A DNA stretch of 64,000 bases, taken from the NCBI RefSeq assembly GCF_900099705.1, contig NZ_LT629695.1, positions 1,178,001 through 1,242,000 of the forward strand, written 5' to 3'. Positions 41,859-49,885 of this stretch are shown piece by piece (position 1 is the stretch's first letter; each line of letters opens with the position of its first letter). Made by a program: the position numbers and the translations under genes. Source of the DNA: Agrococcus jejuensis. GTDB lineage: Bacteria > Actinomycetota > Actinomycetes > Actinomycetales > Microbacteriaceae. The notes below the pieces were generated by a model, which was given only the letters and a program-made list of their open reading frames with translations, was not told where the DNA came from and searched no databases.

Positions 41859-42466
41859 GCGGATTCCTCGCTCTGCAGGGCGGTGACGATGGCGTCCCAC
41901 GCGCGCTGCCTGCGCTCGTGGAGCGCGGGCTCGCCATCGAGGCCCGCGAGGTTGACGTCGGCGGTGCGGATCGCCGCGCGTGCGGCGCCCAGCAGCAGGT
42001 CGCGGCCGGCGAGCACGTCGCTGCGCACGCCCGGCTTCACGAGCGGCTCGACCGCGACCGAGAACGCGACGGCCTCGAGCGCCGCATCCGCGACGTCGAG
42101 CGGCGCGACGGTCGCGACGACCGTCTCGACGCGGATGGCGGCGGTGCGGTCGGCGCGCTCGGCGTCGTCGCCGCGCGGCATCCGGTACGCGTCCATGAGC
42201 GCCTCGAACACCTCGACGTCGGCGTCGACGGCGGCGTGCAGCGTGGCGAGGATGCCCTCGCCGCGCCCGCGCGCCTCGCGCAGCGCTGCGGCGGCATCCT
42301 CGTCGGTGCCCTTCGCGCCGAGCGTGACGTCGATCGCCATGAGCACGAGGCCTGCGCCGAGCGACGCCGCGTGGGCGGCGATCGAGCCGCCGCCGGGCGT
42401 CGGATCGGCGGATGCGGTGCGCCGCAGCAGCTCGTCGCCGGACGCGGCCCACAGACTCTCGCTCAC
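41855..42466 (-). CDS. Cyclodeaminase/methenyl-THF cyclohydrolase family protein (FTCD_C, FchA-like)
   Basis: The 203-residue helical protein has TPGGGSIAAHAASLGAGLVLM, the start of the FTCD_C domain found in formimidoyl-THF cyclodeaminase and in FchA methenyl-THF cyclohydrolase. Its stop overlaps the MTD1-like gene by 4 bases. No formiminotransferase or histidine-degradation gene is near, so the cyclohydrolase role fits best. GTG 42466 is taken; the ribosome site is weak, but TATCGT lies 12-17 bases upstream and could be a -10 for a short leader. Confidence 0.82.
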   Translation of the reverse strand: MSESLWAASGDELLRRTASADPTPGGGSIAAHAASLGAGLVLMAIDVTLGAKGTDEDAAAALREARGRGEGILATLHAAVDADVEVFEALMDAYRMPRGDDAERADRTAAIRVETVVATVAPLDVADAALEAVAFSVAVEPLVKPGVRSDVLAGRDLLLGAARAAIRTADVNLAGLDGEPALHERRQRAWDAIVTALQSEESA

Positions 42467-42520
42467 GTGCTGCGACGATACCGGGCGGCGAGGGTGGTGG
42501 ATGCGCGGTCGGGTCGCTCG

Positions 42521-42715
42521 CATCGATTGGCCATCTTCTGCGATGCGGCTGGATCGATTGGCGCCAATGTGCGCCAATCGACAGGGTCCGGTCGCAGAAC
42601 GTGACCACTCGATCGCAGAAGTTGGCCAATCACCGCAGAAGTTGGCCAATCACCGCAGAAGTTGGCCAATCACCGCAGAACATGGCCAATCACCGCAGAA
42701 GATGGCCAATCGATG
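42521..42715. repeat. 195-bp element: 21-bp terminal inverted repeats around 20-bp tandem repeats
   Basis: The ends (42521-42541 and 42695-42715) are perfect 21-bp inverted repeats. Inside, a 20-base unit GCAGAAGTTGGCCAATCACC recurs five times head to tail from 42615, with small changes in the last two (CATGG, GATGG). Each unit holds the palindrome TTGGCCAA. Another palindrome, GATTGGCGCCAATGTGCGCCAATC in part, is at 42555-42580. No reading frame fits it. It lies between the acyl-CoA oxidase terminator and the cyclohydrolase gene. Confidence 0.8.
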
Positions 42716-42745
42716 CGGCGGGGATGCCTGCACCACGACGAAGGG

Positions 42746-42770
42746 CGGGCGCATCCCATGGATGCGCCCG
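42746..42770 (-). terminator. Terminator after acyl-CoA oxidase gene
   Basis: CGGGCGCATCC and GGATGCGCCCG form a perfect 11-bp stem with loop CAT, 22 bases past the stop at 42792. Confidence 0.6.
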
Positions 42771-42791
42771 TCCCGCCGAGAGCGTGGAGCG

Positions 42792-44879
42792 TCAGCCCCG
42801 CTTCGCCTGCTTCTCGGGCGTCGGCAGCGTGCCGGCGGCGCGCTGCTCCTCGTAGTACGCCATCGCCTCGGCCTGGCGCAGGCCCTCGGCGCCCGACGCG
42901 ATCGGCGCGCGCAGGTGCTCGTCCTCGAGGCCGAACGCGGCGACGAGGTCGAGCGCGTGCGGGCGGATCTTCACGAGCAGCCGCTCGATCGTCGACGTCA
43001 CGACCTTCGCGCGGGTGCCCGAGAGGCGCCCGTTGGCCAGGTACCAGGCGAGGTGCCGCTCGAGCAGCGTGAGCGCGAACAGGTCGCGCACCCACGTCAT
43101 GACGCGCGCCGTCTCGCCCGTCATCCGCTCGACGGCCTCGGTGAGGGCCTTCCACTGCTGCAGCTCGGCCCACGCGCGCGCGGCCTCGATGAGCTCGTTC
43201 TGCACGTTGTTGAACGCCTTGGCCGTCTTCGCGGCGTCGCCGCGCGGCACGTGCCGCAGGCGGCCCGCGATCTCGGCGACCATCGTCTCGACGCGGTCGG
43301 TGAGCAGCTCGCGCTGCACCGCCGTGGTGCGCAGGGCGCGGGATGCGGGCGCCGGCTGGCCGAGGTCGCGCACGTCCTGCGCCACCTGGTGCAGGCCGAC
43401 CTGCGCGGCGGCGCGACCGGCGAACTCCTTCGCGGCGAACTGCGCGAGGTGCGCGGCCGAGGCGCCGCGGAACTGCTTCGCGAAGTCGCCGAGCAGACGC
43501 TTGCCGACGAGCTGCAGCAGCACGGTGTTGTCGCCCTCGAAGGTCGCGTAGATGTCCATGTCGGCGCGCAGCAGCGTGAGGCGGTTCTCGGCGAGGAAGC
43601 CCGCGCCGCCGCACGCCTCGCGCGCCTCCTGCAGCGTGTCGAGCGCCGCCCACGTCGACAGCGACTTGAGGCCGGCGGCGAGCGTCTCGAGGTCCTCGCG
43701 CGCCTCGGGGGTGTCGGTGCGGCCCGAGAAGACGCCGTCGAACTCGGTGAGCAGGCGCTCGTGCGCGTACGACATCGCGTACGTCTCGGCGACGCGCGTG
43801 AAGAGGCGCTTCTGGTGCCTGCGGTAGTCGAGCAGCACCTCCTCCTCGACGTCGCTCGCAGCGTTGAACTGGCGGCGCTCCGAGCCGTAGCGGATGGCGA
43901 TCGCGAGCGCGGCCTTCGACGCGACGGCCGAGGCGCCATCCAGGGAGACGCGGCCCTGCACGAGCGTGCCGAGCATCGTGAAGAAGCGTCGGCCGGGGCT
44001 CTCGATCGGCGAGGAGTACGTGCCGTCGGCGGCGACGTCGCCGTAGCGGTTCAGCAGGTTGAGGCGCGGCACGCGCACGTGGTCGAAGTGCAGGCGGCCG
44101 TTGTCGATGCCGTTGAGGCCGCCCTTGAAGCCGTCGTCCTCGCCGCCGATGCCGGGCAGGAACTCGCCGGTCTCGGGGTCGCGGATGTCGACGTAGAACG
44201 CGTGCACGCCGTGGTCGACGCCCTGGGTGACGAGCTTCGCGAACACGACGGCGGCGATGCCGTCGACGGCGGCGTTGCCGAGGTAGTCCTTCCACGCGCC
44301 GCGGAAGGGCGTGTGGATGACGAACTCCTCCGCGCCCACGTCGTACGTCGCGGTCGTGCCGATCGAGGCGACGTCGGAGCCGTGGCCGGTCTCGGTCATC
44401 GCGAACGCGCCGGGCACGTCGAAGCGCATGATCGGCGGCAGGAACGTCTCGTGGTGGTACGTGGTGCCGAGGTGCAGCACGGCGGCGCCGAAGAGGCCGT
44501 ACTGCACGCCCGACTTGATCTGCAGCGACGGGTCGGCGAGCACGAGCTCCTCGAACCCGGCGATGTTGCCGCCGTGGTCGTCGCCGCCGCCGAGCTCCTT
44601 GGGGAACGCGACGAGCACGGCGCCGTCGTCGACGAGCAGCTGCAGCTGCCCGAACGTGCGAGCGCGGTGCTCGGCCATCGTCTGGTTCGGGATGCGCTGG
44701 TAGTCGGGGTTCGCGGCCTTGGCGCGCGCGGCGAGGCGACGCTCGGCCCATGTGCCCAGCAGGTCGCGACCGAGCCAGTCGACGTCGATCGCGGCGGTGC
44801 GCGGCTTCGGCTCGAGATCGAGGGGCGTGTGCACCTCGTCGGCCTCGAGCGGCTCGGATGCGGACAGGGTGTCGACCAC
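42792..44879 (-). CDS. Acyl-CoA oxidase/dehydrogenase (peroxisomal-oxidase-like)
   Basis: The 695-residue flavoprotein has the acyl-CoA dehydrogenase core (FAMTETGHGSDVASIGTTAT, GFKGGLNGIDNGRLHFDHV) and the long C-terminal extension of the acyl-CoA oxidase family (SLSTWAALDTLQEAREACGG, then AGFLAENRLTLLRADMDIY). It should start fatty-acid beta-oxidation by oxidising acyl-CoA; whether it uses oxygen or an electron-transfer protein is unclear. GTG 44879 follows AGGAGGAA. It is divergent from the PAP2 gene by about 190 bases. Confidence 0.9.
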   Translation of the reverse strand: MVDTLSASEPLEADEVHTPLDLEPKPRTAAIDVDWLGRDLLGTWAERRLAARAKAANPDYQRIPNQTMAEHRARTFGQLQLLVDDGAVLVAFPKELGGGDDHGGNIAGFEELVLADPSLQIKSGVQYGLFGAAVLHLGTTYHHETFLPPIMRFDVPGAFAMTETGHGSDVASIGTTATYDVGAEEFVIHTPFRGAWKDYLGNAAVDGIAAVVFAKLVTQGVDHGVHAFYVDIRDPETGEFLPGIGGEDDGFKGGLNGIDNGRLHFDHVRVPRLNLLNRYGDVAADGTYSSPIESPGRRFFTMLGTLVQGRVSLDGASAVASKAALAIAIRYGSERRQFNAASDVEEEVLLDYRRHQKRLFTRVAETYAMSYAHERLLTEFDGVFSGRTDTPEAREDLETLAAGLKSLSTWAALDTLQEAREACGGAGFLAENRLTLLRADMDIYATFEGDNTVLLQLVGKRLLGDFAKQFRGASAAHLAQFAAKEFAGRAAAQVGLHQVAQDVRDLGQPAPASRALRTTAVQRELLTDRVETMVAEIAGRLRHVPRGDAAKTAKAFNNVQNELIEAARAWAELQQWKALTEAVERMTGETARVMTWVRDLFALTLLERHLAWYLANGRLSGTRAKVVTSTIERLLVKIRPHALDLVAAFGLEDEHLRAPIASGAEGLRQAEAMAYYEEQRAAGTLPTPEKQAKRG

Positions 44880-45065
44880 CGGTTCCTCCTGCAGAATGCC
44901 TTCGTCGGACGCTGTGGCAGCGACGGTACGCCTGGATGCTCCACGCGTGGCGAGCGTTGACGGGGGCGACAGATCGGCCTCGACACGGGTCGTGCACGGT
45001 TGTGGGATGTCCACGACCACGAGCCGAATCCATGGTGCCGACCCTCCAAGCCCTACGGTGGCAGG

Positions 45066-45695
45066 ATGCGCCCACCTCGCCCCGCTCCGCTCGCGCTGGG
45101 CGGGCTCGCGTGCGTCGTGGCGCTCGTCGCCCTCGCCGCTGCGGTCGGCGCGGGTGCGACCGAGCAGCTCGACGTCGCGGTGCACGCGTGGGCCGTCGAC
45201 GCGCGCACCGAGTGGATGGCGTCGGCCGCGACCGCACTGGCGGTGCTCGGCGGCACCACGGGCGCCGTCGTGATGGGCGCCGTGGTCGTGCTCATCCTGC
45301 TGGCCGCCAGGCGTCCGTGGGCCGCGATCGCCGTGGCGGCGAGCGCGCTCGGCGCCTTCGCGCTCAGCGAGACGATCAAGGCGGCCGTCGGCCGGCTGCG
45401 ACCGGAGGACGGCCTGCTCAGCGTGCCCGGCGCATCCTTCCCCTCCGGGCACGCGACCGAGGCGGCCGCTCTCGCCGTCGCCCTCGCCATCGCGGCCGGC
45501 ACGCGCTGGTGGGTGCTGCTCGCGGCCGCATGGATGACGGCGATGGCGGCGTCGCGCCTCGTGCTCGGCGTGCACTGGCTCAGCGACGTCGCCGGCGGAC
45601 TGCTGCTCGGCACCGCGACGGCACTGCTCGTCTGGGCGCTCGTGACGGCGCTGCGCCGCGTCGGCCGGCGACCGCGCGAGGCCTCGACCGCCTAG
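45066..45695 (+). CDS. PAP2-family membrane phosphatase
   Basis: The 209-residue protein has about six helices and the full PAP2 signature: KAAVGRLRP (105-113), PSGH (126-129) and SR-x5-GVHW-xx-D (163-174). It likely dephosphorylates a lipid such as undecaprenyl pyrophosphate or phosphatidic acid on the outer face of the membrane. ATG 45066 follows GGTGGCAGG. Its TAG stop shares bases with the stop of the facing gene (CTAG). Confidence 0.9.
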   Translation: MRPPRPAPLALGGLACVVALVALAAAVGAGATEQLDVAVHAWAVDARTEWMASAATALAVLGGTTGAVVMGAVVVLILLAARRPWAAIAVAASALGAFALSETIKAAVGRLRPEDGLLSVPGASFPSGHATEAAALAVALAIAAGTRWWVLLAAAWMTAMAASRLVLGVHWLSDVAGGLLLGTATALLVWALVTALRRVGRRPREASTA

Positions 45696-47110
45696 AGCGT
45701 CGAGTGCAGCACGTCGCCGCCGACCATCGTCAGCGCGACGGGCATCGATCGCAGGCGCTCGGCCTCGAGCGGGCCGTCGATCGCGACGAGGTCGGCGGGC
45801 AGCCCGACGGCGATCGTCGAGCGCACCGAGCATGCGAGCGCCGTCGCCACGTCGATGCCCTCGTGCGGCTGCCACGGCACGTCGCCGTCGCGCGAACGCG
45901 TGACCGCCGCCGCCATCGACACCCACGGGTCGAGCGGCGCGACCGGCGCATCCGAGCCCAGGATCACGCCGACGCCCGCATCCAGCAGCGAGCGGATGCG
46001 GTACGCGAGCCGCTCGCGACCCGCCCAGTAGAGGGCGATGAGCTCACGGTCGTCGAGCATGTGCTCGGGCTGGATGGATGCGGTGACGCCGAGCGCCCCC
46101 ATGCGGGCGACGTCGGCGTCGGTCGCGAGCTGCGCGTGCTCGATGCGGCCCGTGATGCCCGTGGCCTCGAAGACGTCGAGCACGTGCGCGAGCGCGGCGT
46201 CGCCGATCGCGTGCACCGCGGGGCGCAGACCCATGCCCGCGCCGCGGGTCAGCACGGCGGCGAGCTGCTCGGGCGGCACCTCGAGCAGGCCGCGGCCGCC
46301 GTCGGGGTAGGGGTCGTGGCAGTAGGCGGTGCGGGTGCCGAGCGAGCCGTCGGTGATGACCTTGAGGGGCCCCACGTGCACGCGGTCGTGGATGGCCCGG
46401 CCCGTGCGGTCGCCGCGCGCCTCGGCGGCGTCGAGGTCGTGCGGGTAGACGCCCACCTCGACGCGGATGGGCGAGCCCGAGCGGCGCGACCAGGCGCCGA
46501 CGGCGTCGTCGAGGTCGAGGTCGGTGATGCCGACGACGCCGCGCGACGCGGCGGCTGCGAGCGCGTCGCGGATCCAGCGCTCGCGCGTCGTGTCGTCGAC
46601 CGTCGCCTCGAGCGTGCGCATCGCGGCGAAGCTCGGCGCCTCGCGCAGCATGCCGTCGCCCGGCAGCTCGACGCCGAGCATGCGCCCCATCGCGCTGCTC
46701 GACCACGTCGCGTGCAGGTCGGCGCTGATCGCCGTGACGGCCCGGTCGCCGGCGACGGCGTCGAGCAGGGCGCGGCTCGGCGCGTCCGACCACAGCCCCT
46801 CGCGCATGCCCACGGCGACGAGCGGCTCGTCGGCCGGCTGCGTGCGCAGCGCATCGCGGATGCGCGCGGCGGCCTCGGCGGCCGAGCCGACGTCGAGGAT
46901 CGAGATGCGGCGGCGGTGCGCCGCCCACTGCCCGAGGTGCACGTGCTCGTCCCACAGGCCGGGCACGAGGATGCGGCCGTCGAGATCGAGGTCGCCGTCG
47001 GCGGTCGCCGCGGCGGCGCTGCCCGCCGGCGTCACGGCGGCGATGCGCCCGTCGGCGACCTCCACGTCGACGAGGGAGTCGTCCTGCAGGCGTGCGCGCG
47101 TGATCCTCAC
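45692..47110 (-). CDS. Amidohydrolase (YtcJ-like, metal-dependent)
   Basis: The 472-residue protein is of the amidohydrolase superfamily: the HVH metal pair (His56, His58) in LVPGLWDEHVHLG, then DGSLGTRTAYCHDPY, VHAIGDAAL, RIEHAQL and ILGSDAPVAPLDPW. This set matches the YtcJ/N-substituted formamide deformylase group, whose natural substrates are mostly unknown. GTG 47110 is taken. Its stop overlaps that of the PAP2 gene. Confidence 0.87.
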   Translation of the reverse strand: MRITRARLQDDSLVDVEVADGRIAAVTPAGSAAAATADGDLDLDGRILVPGLWDEHVHLGQWAAHRRRISILDVGSAAEAAARIRDALRTQPADEPLVAVGMREGLWSDAPSRALLDAVAGDRAVTAISADLHATWSSSAMGRMLGVELPGDGMLREAPSFAAMRTLEATVDDTTRERWIRDALAAAASRGVVGITDLDLDDAVGAWSRRSGSPIRVEVGVYPHDLDAAEARGDRTGRAIHDRVHVGPLKVITDGSLGTRTAYCHDPYPDGGRGLLEVPPEQLAAVLTRGAGMGLRPAVHAIGDAALAHVLDVFEATGITGRIEHAQLATDADVARMGALGVTASIQPEHMLDDRELIALYWAGRERLAYRIRSLLDAGVGVILGSDAPVAPLDPWVSMAAAVTRSRDGDVPWQPHEGIDVATALACSVRSTIAVGLPADLVAIDGPLEAERLRSMPVALTMVGGDVLHSTL

Positions 47111-47150
47111 CTCGTCACGCTAGCGCCGCGTCGCCTCCCCACCCGGCCAT

Positions 47151-47235
47151 GCCGCTTGCGTTTCGCAGGCGATCAGGGGTGGCGGAGGGAAGATGCCCCT
47201 CTGACCCCCGCGATCGCCTGCAATACGCAAGCGGC
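47151..47235. repeat. Imperfect long inverted repeat between amidohydrolase and EamA genes
   Basis: Two 24-base arms (47151-47174 and 47212-47235) pair with two mismatches, and the centre has a further GGGGT/ACCCC pair. The arms contain CGCTTGCG and GCAGGCGATC. I find no second copy in the window. Confidence 0.65.
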
Positions 47236-47244
47236 AGCGCGGCG

Positions 47245-48231
47245 TCAGGCGGTGCCGGGGCGCGCGGCCGGGTCGACGTCGCGCTCGGCGGGCGGATCCT
47301 CGACGACCGACGCGATCGTGATGGGCGCCGTCTCGGGCTGCGGACCGCGACGTCGCCCGCGCGCGACGTCGGCGATGCGCGTCGCGACGCCGTTCGCCAC
47401 CGCGATGCCCACGAGCAGCACGCCGCCGCCGACGAGCTCTGCCGCCGACGGCCGCTCGCCGCGCAGAGCCACGCTCGTCGCGATGCCGATGACGGGCACG
47501 AGCATCGCGAAGGGCACGACGTCGGATGCGGGATGCCGCGCGAGCAGCGAGTTCCAGATGCCGTAGCCGACGAGGCTCGCGAGCACCGCCGTGTACACGA
47601 CCGAGCCGATGCCGAGCGGGCTCACGTGCGTCAGCGCATCCACGATCCGCTCGGGGCCGTCGACGACGAGCGACAGCGCGGCCATGGGCACGGGCACGAC
47701 GAGCGCCGACCACACCGTGAGGCCGAGGCCGCTCGACGCGCCGGCCTTGCGCGTGATGACGTTGCCCGTCGCCCACGTCGCCGCCGACGCGAGCACGAGC
47801 AGCAGCGCCACGAGCGGCACGTCGCCCGAGCGGCCGAGCGCCACGATCGCGACGCCTGCCACGGCGATGCCGATGCCGACGAGCTGCATGCGCCGCGGCC
47901 GCTCGCCGAGCACGAGCGCCGAGACGCCGATCGTCACGATGACCTGCACCTGCAGCACGAGCGACGCGAGACCCGGCGGCATCCCGAGCGACAGGCCGAG
48001 GTAGAGCAGCGCGAACTGGCCGAGCGACATCGTCGCGCCGACGCCGAGGATCGTGCGCCACGGCAGGTCGGGCTTCGGCACGAGGAAGATCGCGGGCACG
48101 AGCACGAGCACGAAGCGCAGCGCGAGCAGCAGGAACGGCGGCAGCTCCTCGAGGCCGACGTCGATCACGACGAAGTTCGAGCCCCACAGCAGCACCACGA
48201 GCAGCGCGAGGGCGACGTGACGGGGAGGCAT
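47245..48231 (-). CDS. EamA-family (DMT) transporter
   Basis: The 328-residue protein has ten predicted membrane helices in two EamA repeats: LLWGSNFVVIDVG near the start and AATWATGNVITRKAG in the second half. DMT carriers of this kind export amino acids or other metabolites; the RhaT-like relatives include YddG and EamA. ATG 48231 follows GAGGATGG. The C-terminal 40 residues are charged and cytoplasmic. Confidence 0.88.
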   Translation of the reverse strand: MPPRHVALALLVVLLWGSNFVVIDVGLEELPPFLLLALRFVLVLVPAIFLVPKPDLPWRTILGVGATMSLGQFALLYLGLSLGMPPGLASLVLQVQVIVTIGVSALVLGERPRRMQLVGIGIAVAGVAIVALGRSGDVPLVALLLVLASAATWATGNVITRKAGASSGLGLTVWSALVVPVPMAALSLVVDGPERIVDALTHVSPLGIGSVVYTAVLASLVGYGIWNSLLARHPASDVVPFAMLVPVIGIATSVALRGERPSAAELVGGGVLLVGIAVANGVATRIADVARGRRRGPQPETAPITIASVVEDPPAERDVDPAARPGTA

Positions 48232-48246
48232 CCGACCATCCTCACG

Positions 48247-48279
48247 CACCAGTGGCCCGCGCTCGGCGGGCCACTGGTG
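48247..48279 (-). terminator. Terminator hairpin
   Basis: CACCAGTGGCCCGC and GCGGGCCACTGGTG form a perfect 14-bp stem with a 5-base loop, 12 bases past the stop of the gene at 48291. Confidence 0.65.
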
Positions 48280-48290
48280 CGGTCGTGGCG

Positions 48291-48572
48291 TCAGCGTGCG
48301 ACGCGCTGGGCTCGGATGCGGGGGCGGCGGGCCGCGACGTGCGGCGCCTGGCGCCAGGCCGCGAGCTCGGGCGGCACGGTCGGGGTGTGCGCGGCAGCGG
48401 CCGCGTCGCGGGCGTCGTCGAGGGTGCGCTGCACCTCGAGACGGTCGAGGAGCCGCTGACGCAGCTCGGGGTCGACAGGGTGGGCGCGGTAGCCGTCGGT
48501 GCGCACGTCCCACACGACGGCGACCACGGCGGCGATGCCGAGGACGATGACCAGGATCAGGAATGCGTTCAT
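48291..48572 (-). CDS. Small single-helix membrane protein
   Basis: The 93-residue protein begins MNAFLILVIVLGIAAVVAVVWDVRTDGYR, one N-terminal helix followed by a charged helical region (VDPELRQRLLDRLEVQRTLD) and a basic end. It is divergent from the GlxA regulator gene by about 95 bases. No family is evident; a coiled-coil interaction region is possible. Confidence 0.65.
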   Translation of the reverse strand: MNAFLILVIVLGIAAVVAVVWDVRTDGYRAHPVDPELRQRLLDRLEVQRTLDDARDAAAAAHTPTVPPELAAWRQAPHVAARRPRIRAQRVAR

Positions 48573-48592
48573 GGCAGCAATTCGACACCTTG

Positions 48593-48644
48593 CAAGATCC
48601 GGCCACCAGTGGCATGATCGCCAGCATCCGACAAGATCCCGCCA
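48593..48644. promoter_or_regulatory. Direct repeats in the divergent region before the GlxA/AraC gene
   Basis: CAAGATCCGGCCA (48593-48605) and CAAGATCCCGCCA (48632-48644) differ in one base and start 39 bases apart, so they are on nearly the same helix face. AraC-type regulators bind such direct repeats. They sit 23-75 bases before the start at 48667. Confidence 0.45.
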
Positions 48645-48666
48645 AGGGTGCGAGCGAGGAGCCAGC

Positions 48667-49644
48667 ATGAAGGTCGCGTGCATCGTCGACGATCTCGTCA
48701 ACCCGTTCGAGCTCGGCGTCGCCTGCGAGGTGTTCGGCGACGACCGCTCGGCGTACGGCGTGCCCCGCTTCGACTTCCGCGTCGTCGCGCCCACGCCCGG
48801 ACGCGTCGCGGTCGACTACCAGGGCGGGTTCTCGCTCGACGTCGCGCACGACCTCGCCTTCGTCGACGAGGCCGACATCGTCGTCGTGCCCGCCTTCCGC
48901 GACTGCGCCCGCGACACGTGCGGCATCGCGGTGCTCGACGCCATCCACCGGGCGCACGCGCGCGGCGCCTGGATCCTCTCCCTCTGCACCGGCGCCTTCG
49001 TGCTCGCGCGCGCCGGCCTGCTCGACGGCGGCCGTGCCACGACCCACTGGCGGCACGCCGACCGCATGCAGGACGAGTTCCCGGCCGTCGACGTCGCCTG
49101 CGACGCCCTCTACGTGCAGCACGGTCGCGTCATCACGAGCGCGGGCACCGCCGGCGCGATCGACGCGGCCCTGCATCTCGTCACCGTCGCGATCGGCGCG
49201 CAGTCGGCGTCGACGATCGCGCGAGGCATGGTCATGCCCCCGCAGCGCGACGGCGGCCAGAGCCAGTACGCGACCGGCCCCGTCGCCGAGCGTCGCGCCG
49301 AGACGCTCGCGCCGCTCGTCGCGTGGGTGTCGGCGAACCTCGAGCTCGACCACTCCATCGCCACCCTCGCCGCGCGGGCGCACATGAGCGAGCGCACCTT
49401 CGCGCGCCGCTTCAAGGACGAGCTCGGCACGACGCCCGCCGCCTGGCTCGCGAGCCGCCGCGTGCGGCGTGCGCAGCAGCTGCTCGAGGCGACGGACCTC
49501 ACGCTGGATGCCGTCGCCGCCGAGGCAGGGTTCGGCACGGCAGCGCTCATGCGCCACCACTTCCAGCAGCACCTGTCGACGACGCCGAGCGCCTACCGCC
49601 AGCGGTTCCAGGTCTCGCGCCCCGAGCTCGAGTCCGTGGCCTGA
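48667..49644 (+). CDS. GlxA-family transcriptional regulator (DJ-1/PfpI + AraC)
   Basis: The 325-residue protein joins a class I glutamine amidotransferase-like domain (about 1-190, with Cys107 in SLCTGAFVLARAG) to an AraC helix-turn-helix domain (about 220-320, with MSERTFARRFKDELGTTPA and AGFGTAALMRHHFQQHLSTTPSAY at given ends). GlxA-type regulators control catabolic genes such as those for arginine, betaine or choline. ATG 48667 follows GAGCGAGGAG. Direct repeats before the gene may be its own operator. Confidence 0.9.
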   Translation: MKVACIVDDLVNPFELGVACEVFGDDRSAYGVPRFDFRVVAPTPGRVAVDYQGGFSLDVAHDLAFVDEADIVVVPAFRDCARDTCGIAVLDAIHRAHARGAWILSLCTGAFVLARAGLLDGGRATTHWRHADRMQDEFPAVDVACDALYVQHGRVITSAGTAGAIDAALHLVTVAIGAQSASTIARGMVMPPQRDGGQSQYATGPVAERRAETLAPLVAWVSANLELDHSIATLAARAHMSERTFARRFKDELGTTPAAWLASRRVRRAQQLLEATDLTLDAVAAEAGFGTAALMRHHFQQHLSTTPSAYRQRFQVSRPELESVA

Positions 49645-49663
49645 CGCGGGCGGTCGGCACGCG

Positions 49664-49720
49664 GTGACGCGCAGCGGCGCACCGAGGGCGATCTTCCCTA
49701 GGCGCGCCGCTGGGCGTCAC
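49664..49720 (+). terminator. Terminator after the GlxA-type gene
   Basis: Arms of 17 bases, GTGACGCGCAGCGGCGC and GCGCCGCTGGGCGTCAC, pair with one mismatch around an inner AGGG/CCCT pair. The remaining bases to 49885 show no gene. Confidence 0.55.
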
Positions 49721-49885
49721 TTCGTGGCTGCAAGGACCTTGGGAGCGACGAAGCGCCGGCTGTCGCTGTCGGGATCGAGCCGCGACCCGCATCACGCACC
49801 CCGCCCACCGACCGCGCACCCCACGTCCCGACGGCGGCCAGGCCGCGCGCACGCCACGTCCAGCGCGGCATGCTGCACTCGACGC

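Noticed and set aside
42615..42710. CRISPR-like short repeats
   Set aside because: The 20-base units are contiguous with no spacers and no cas genes are near, so this is a tandem repeat.
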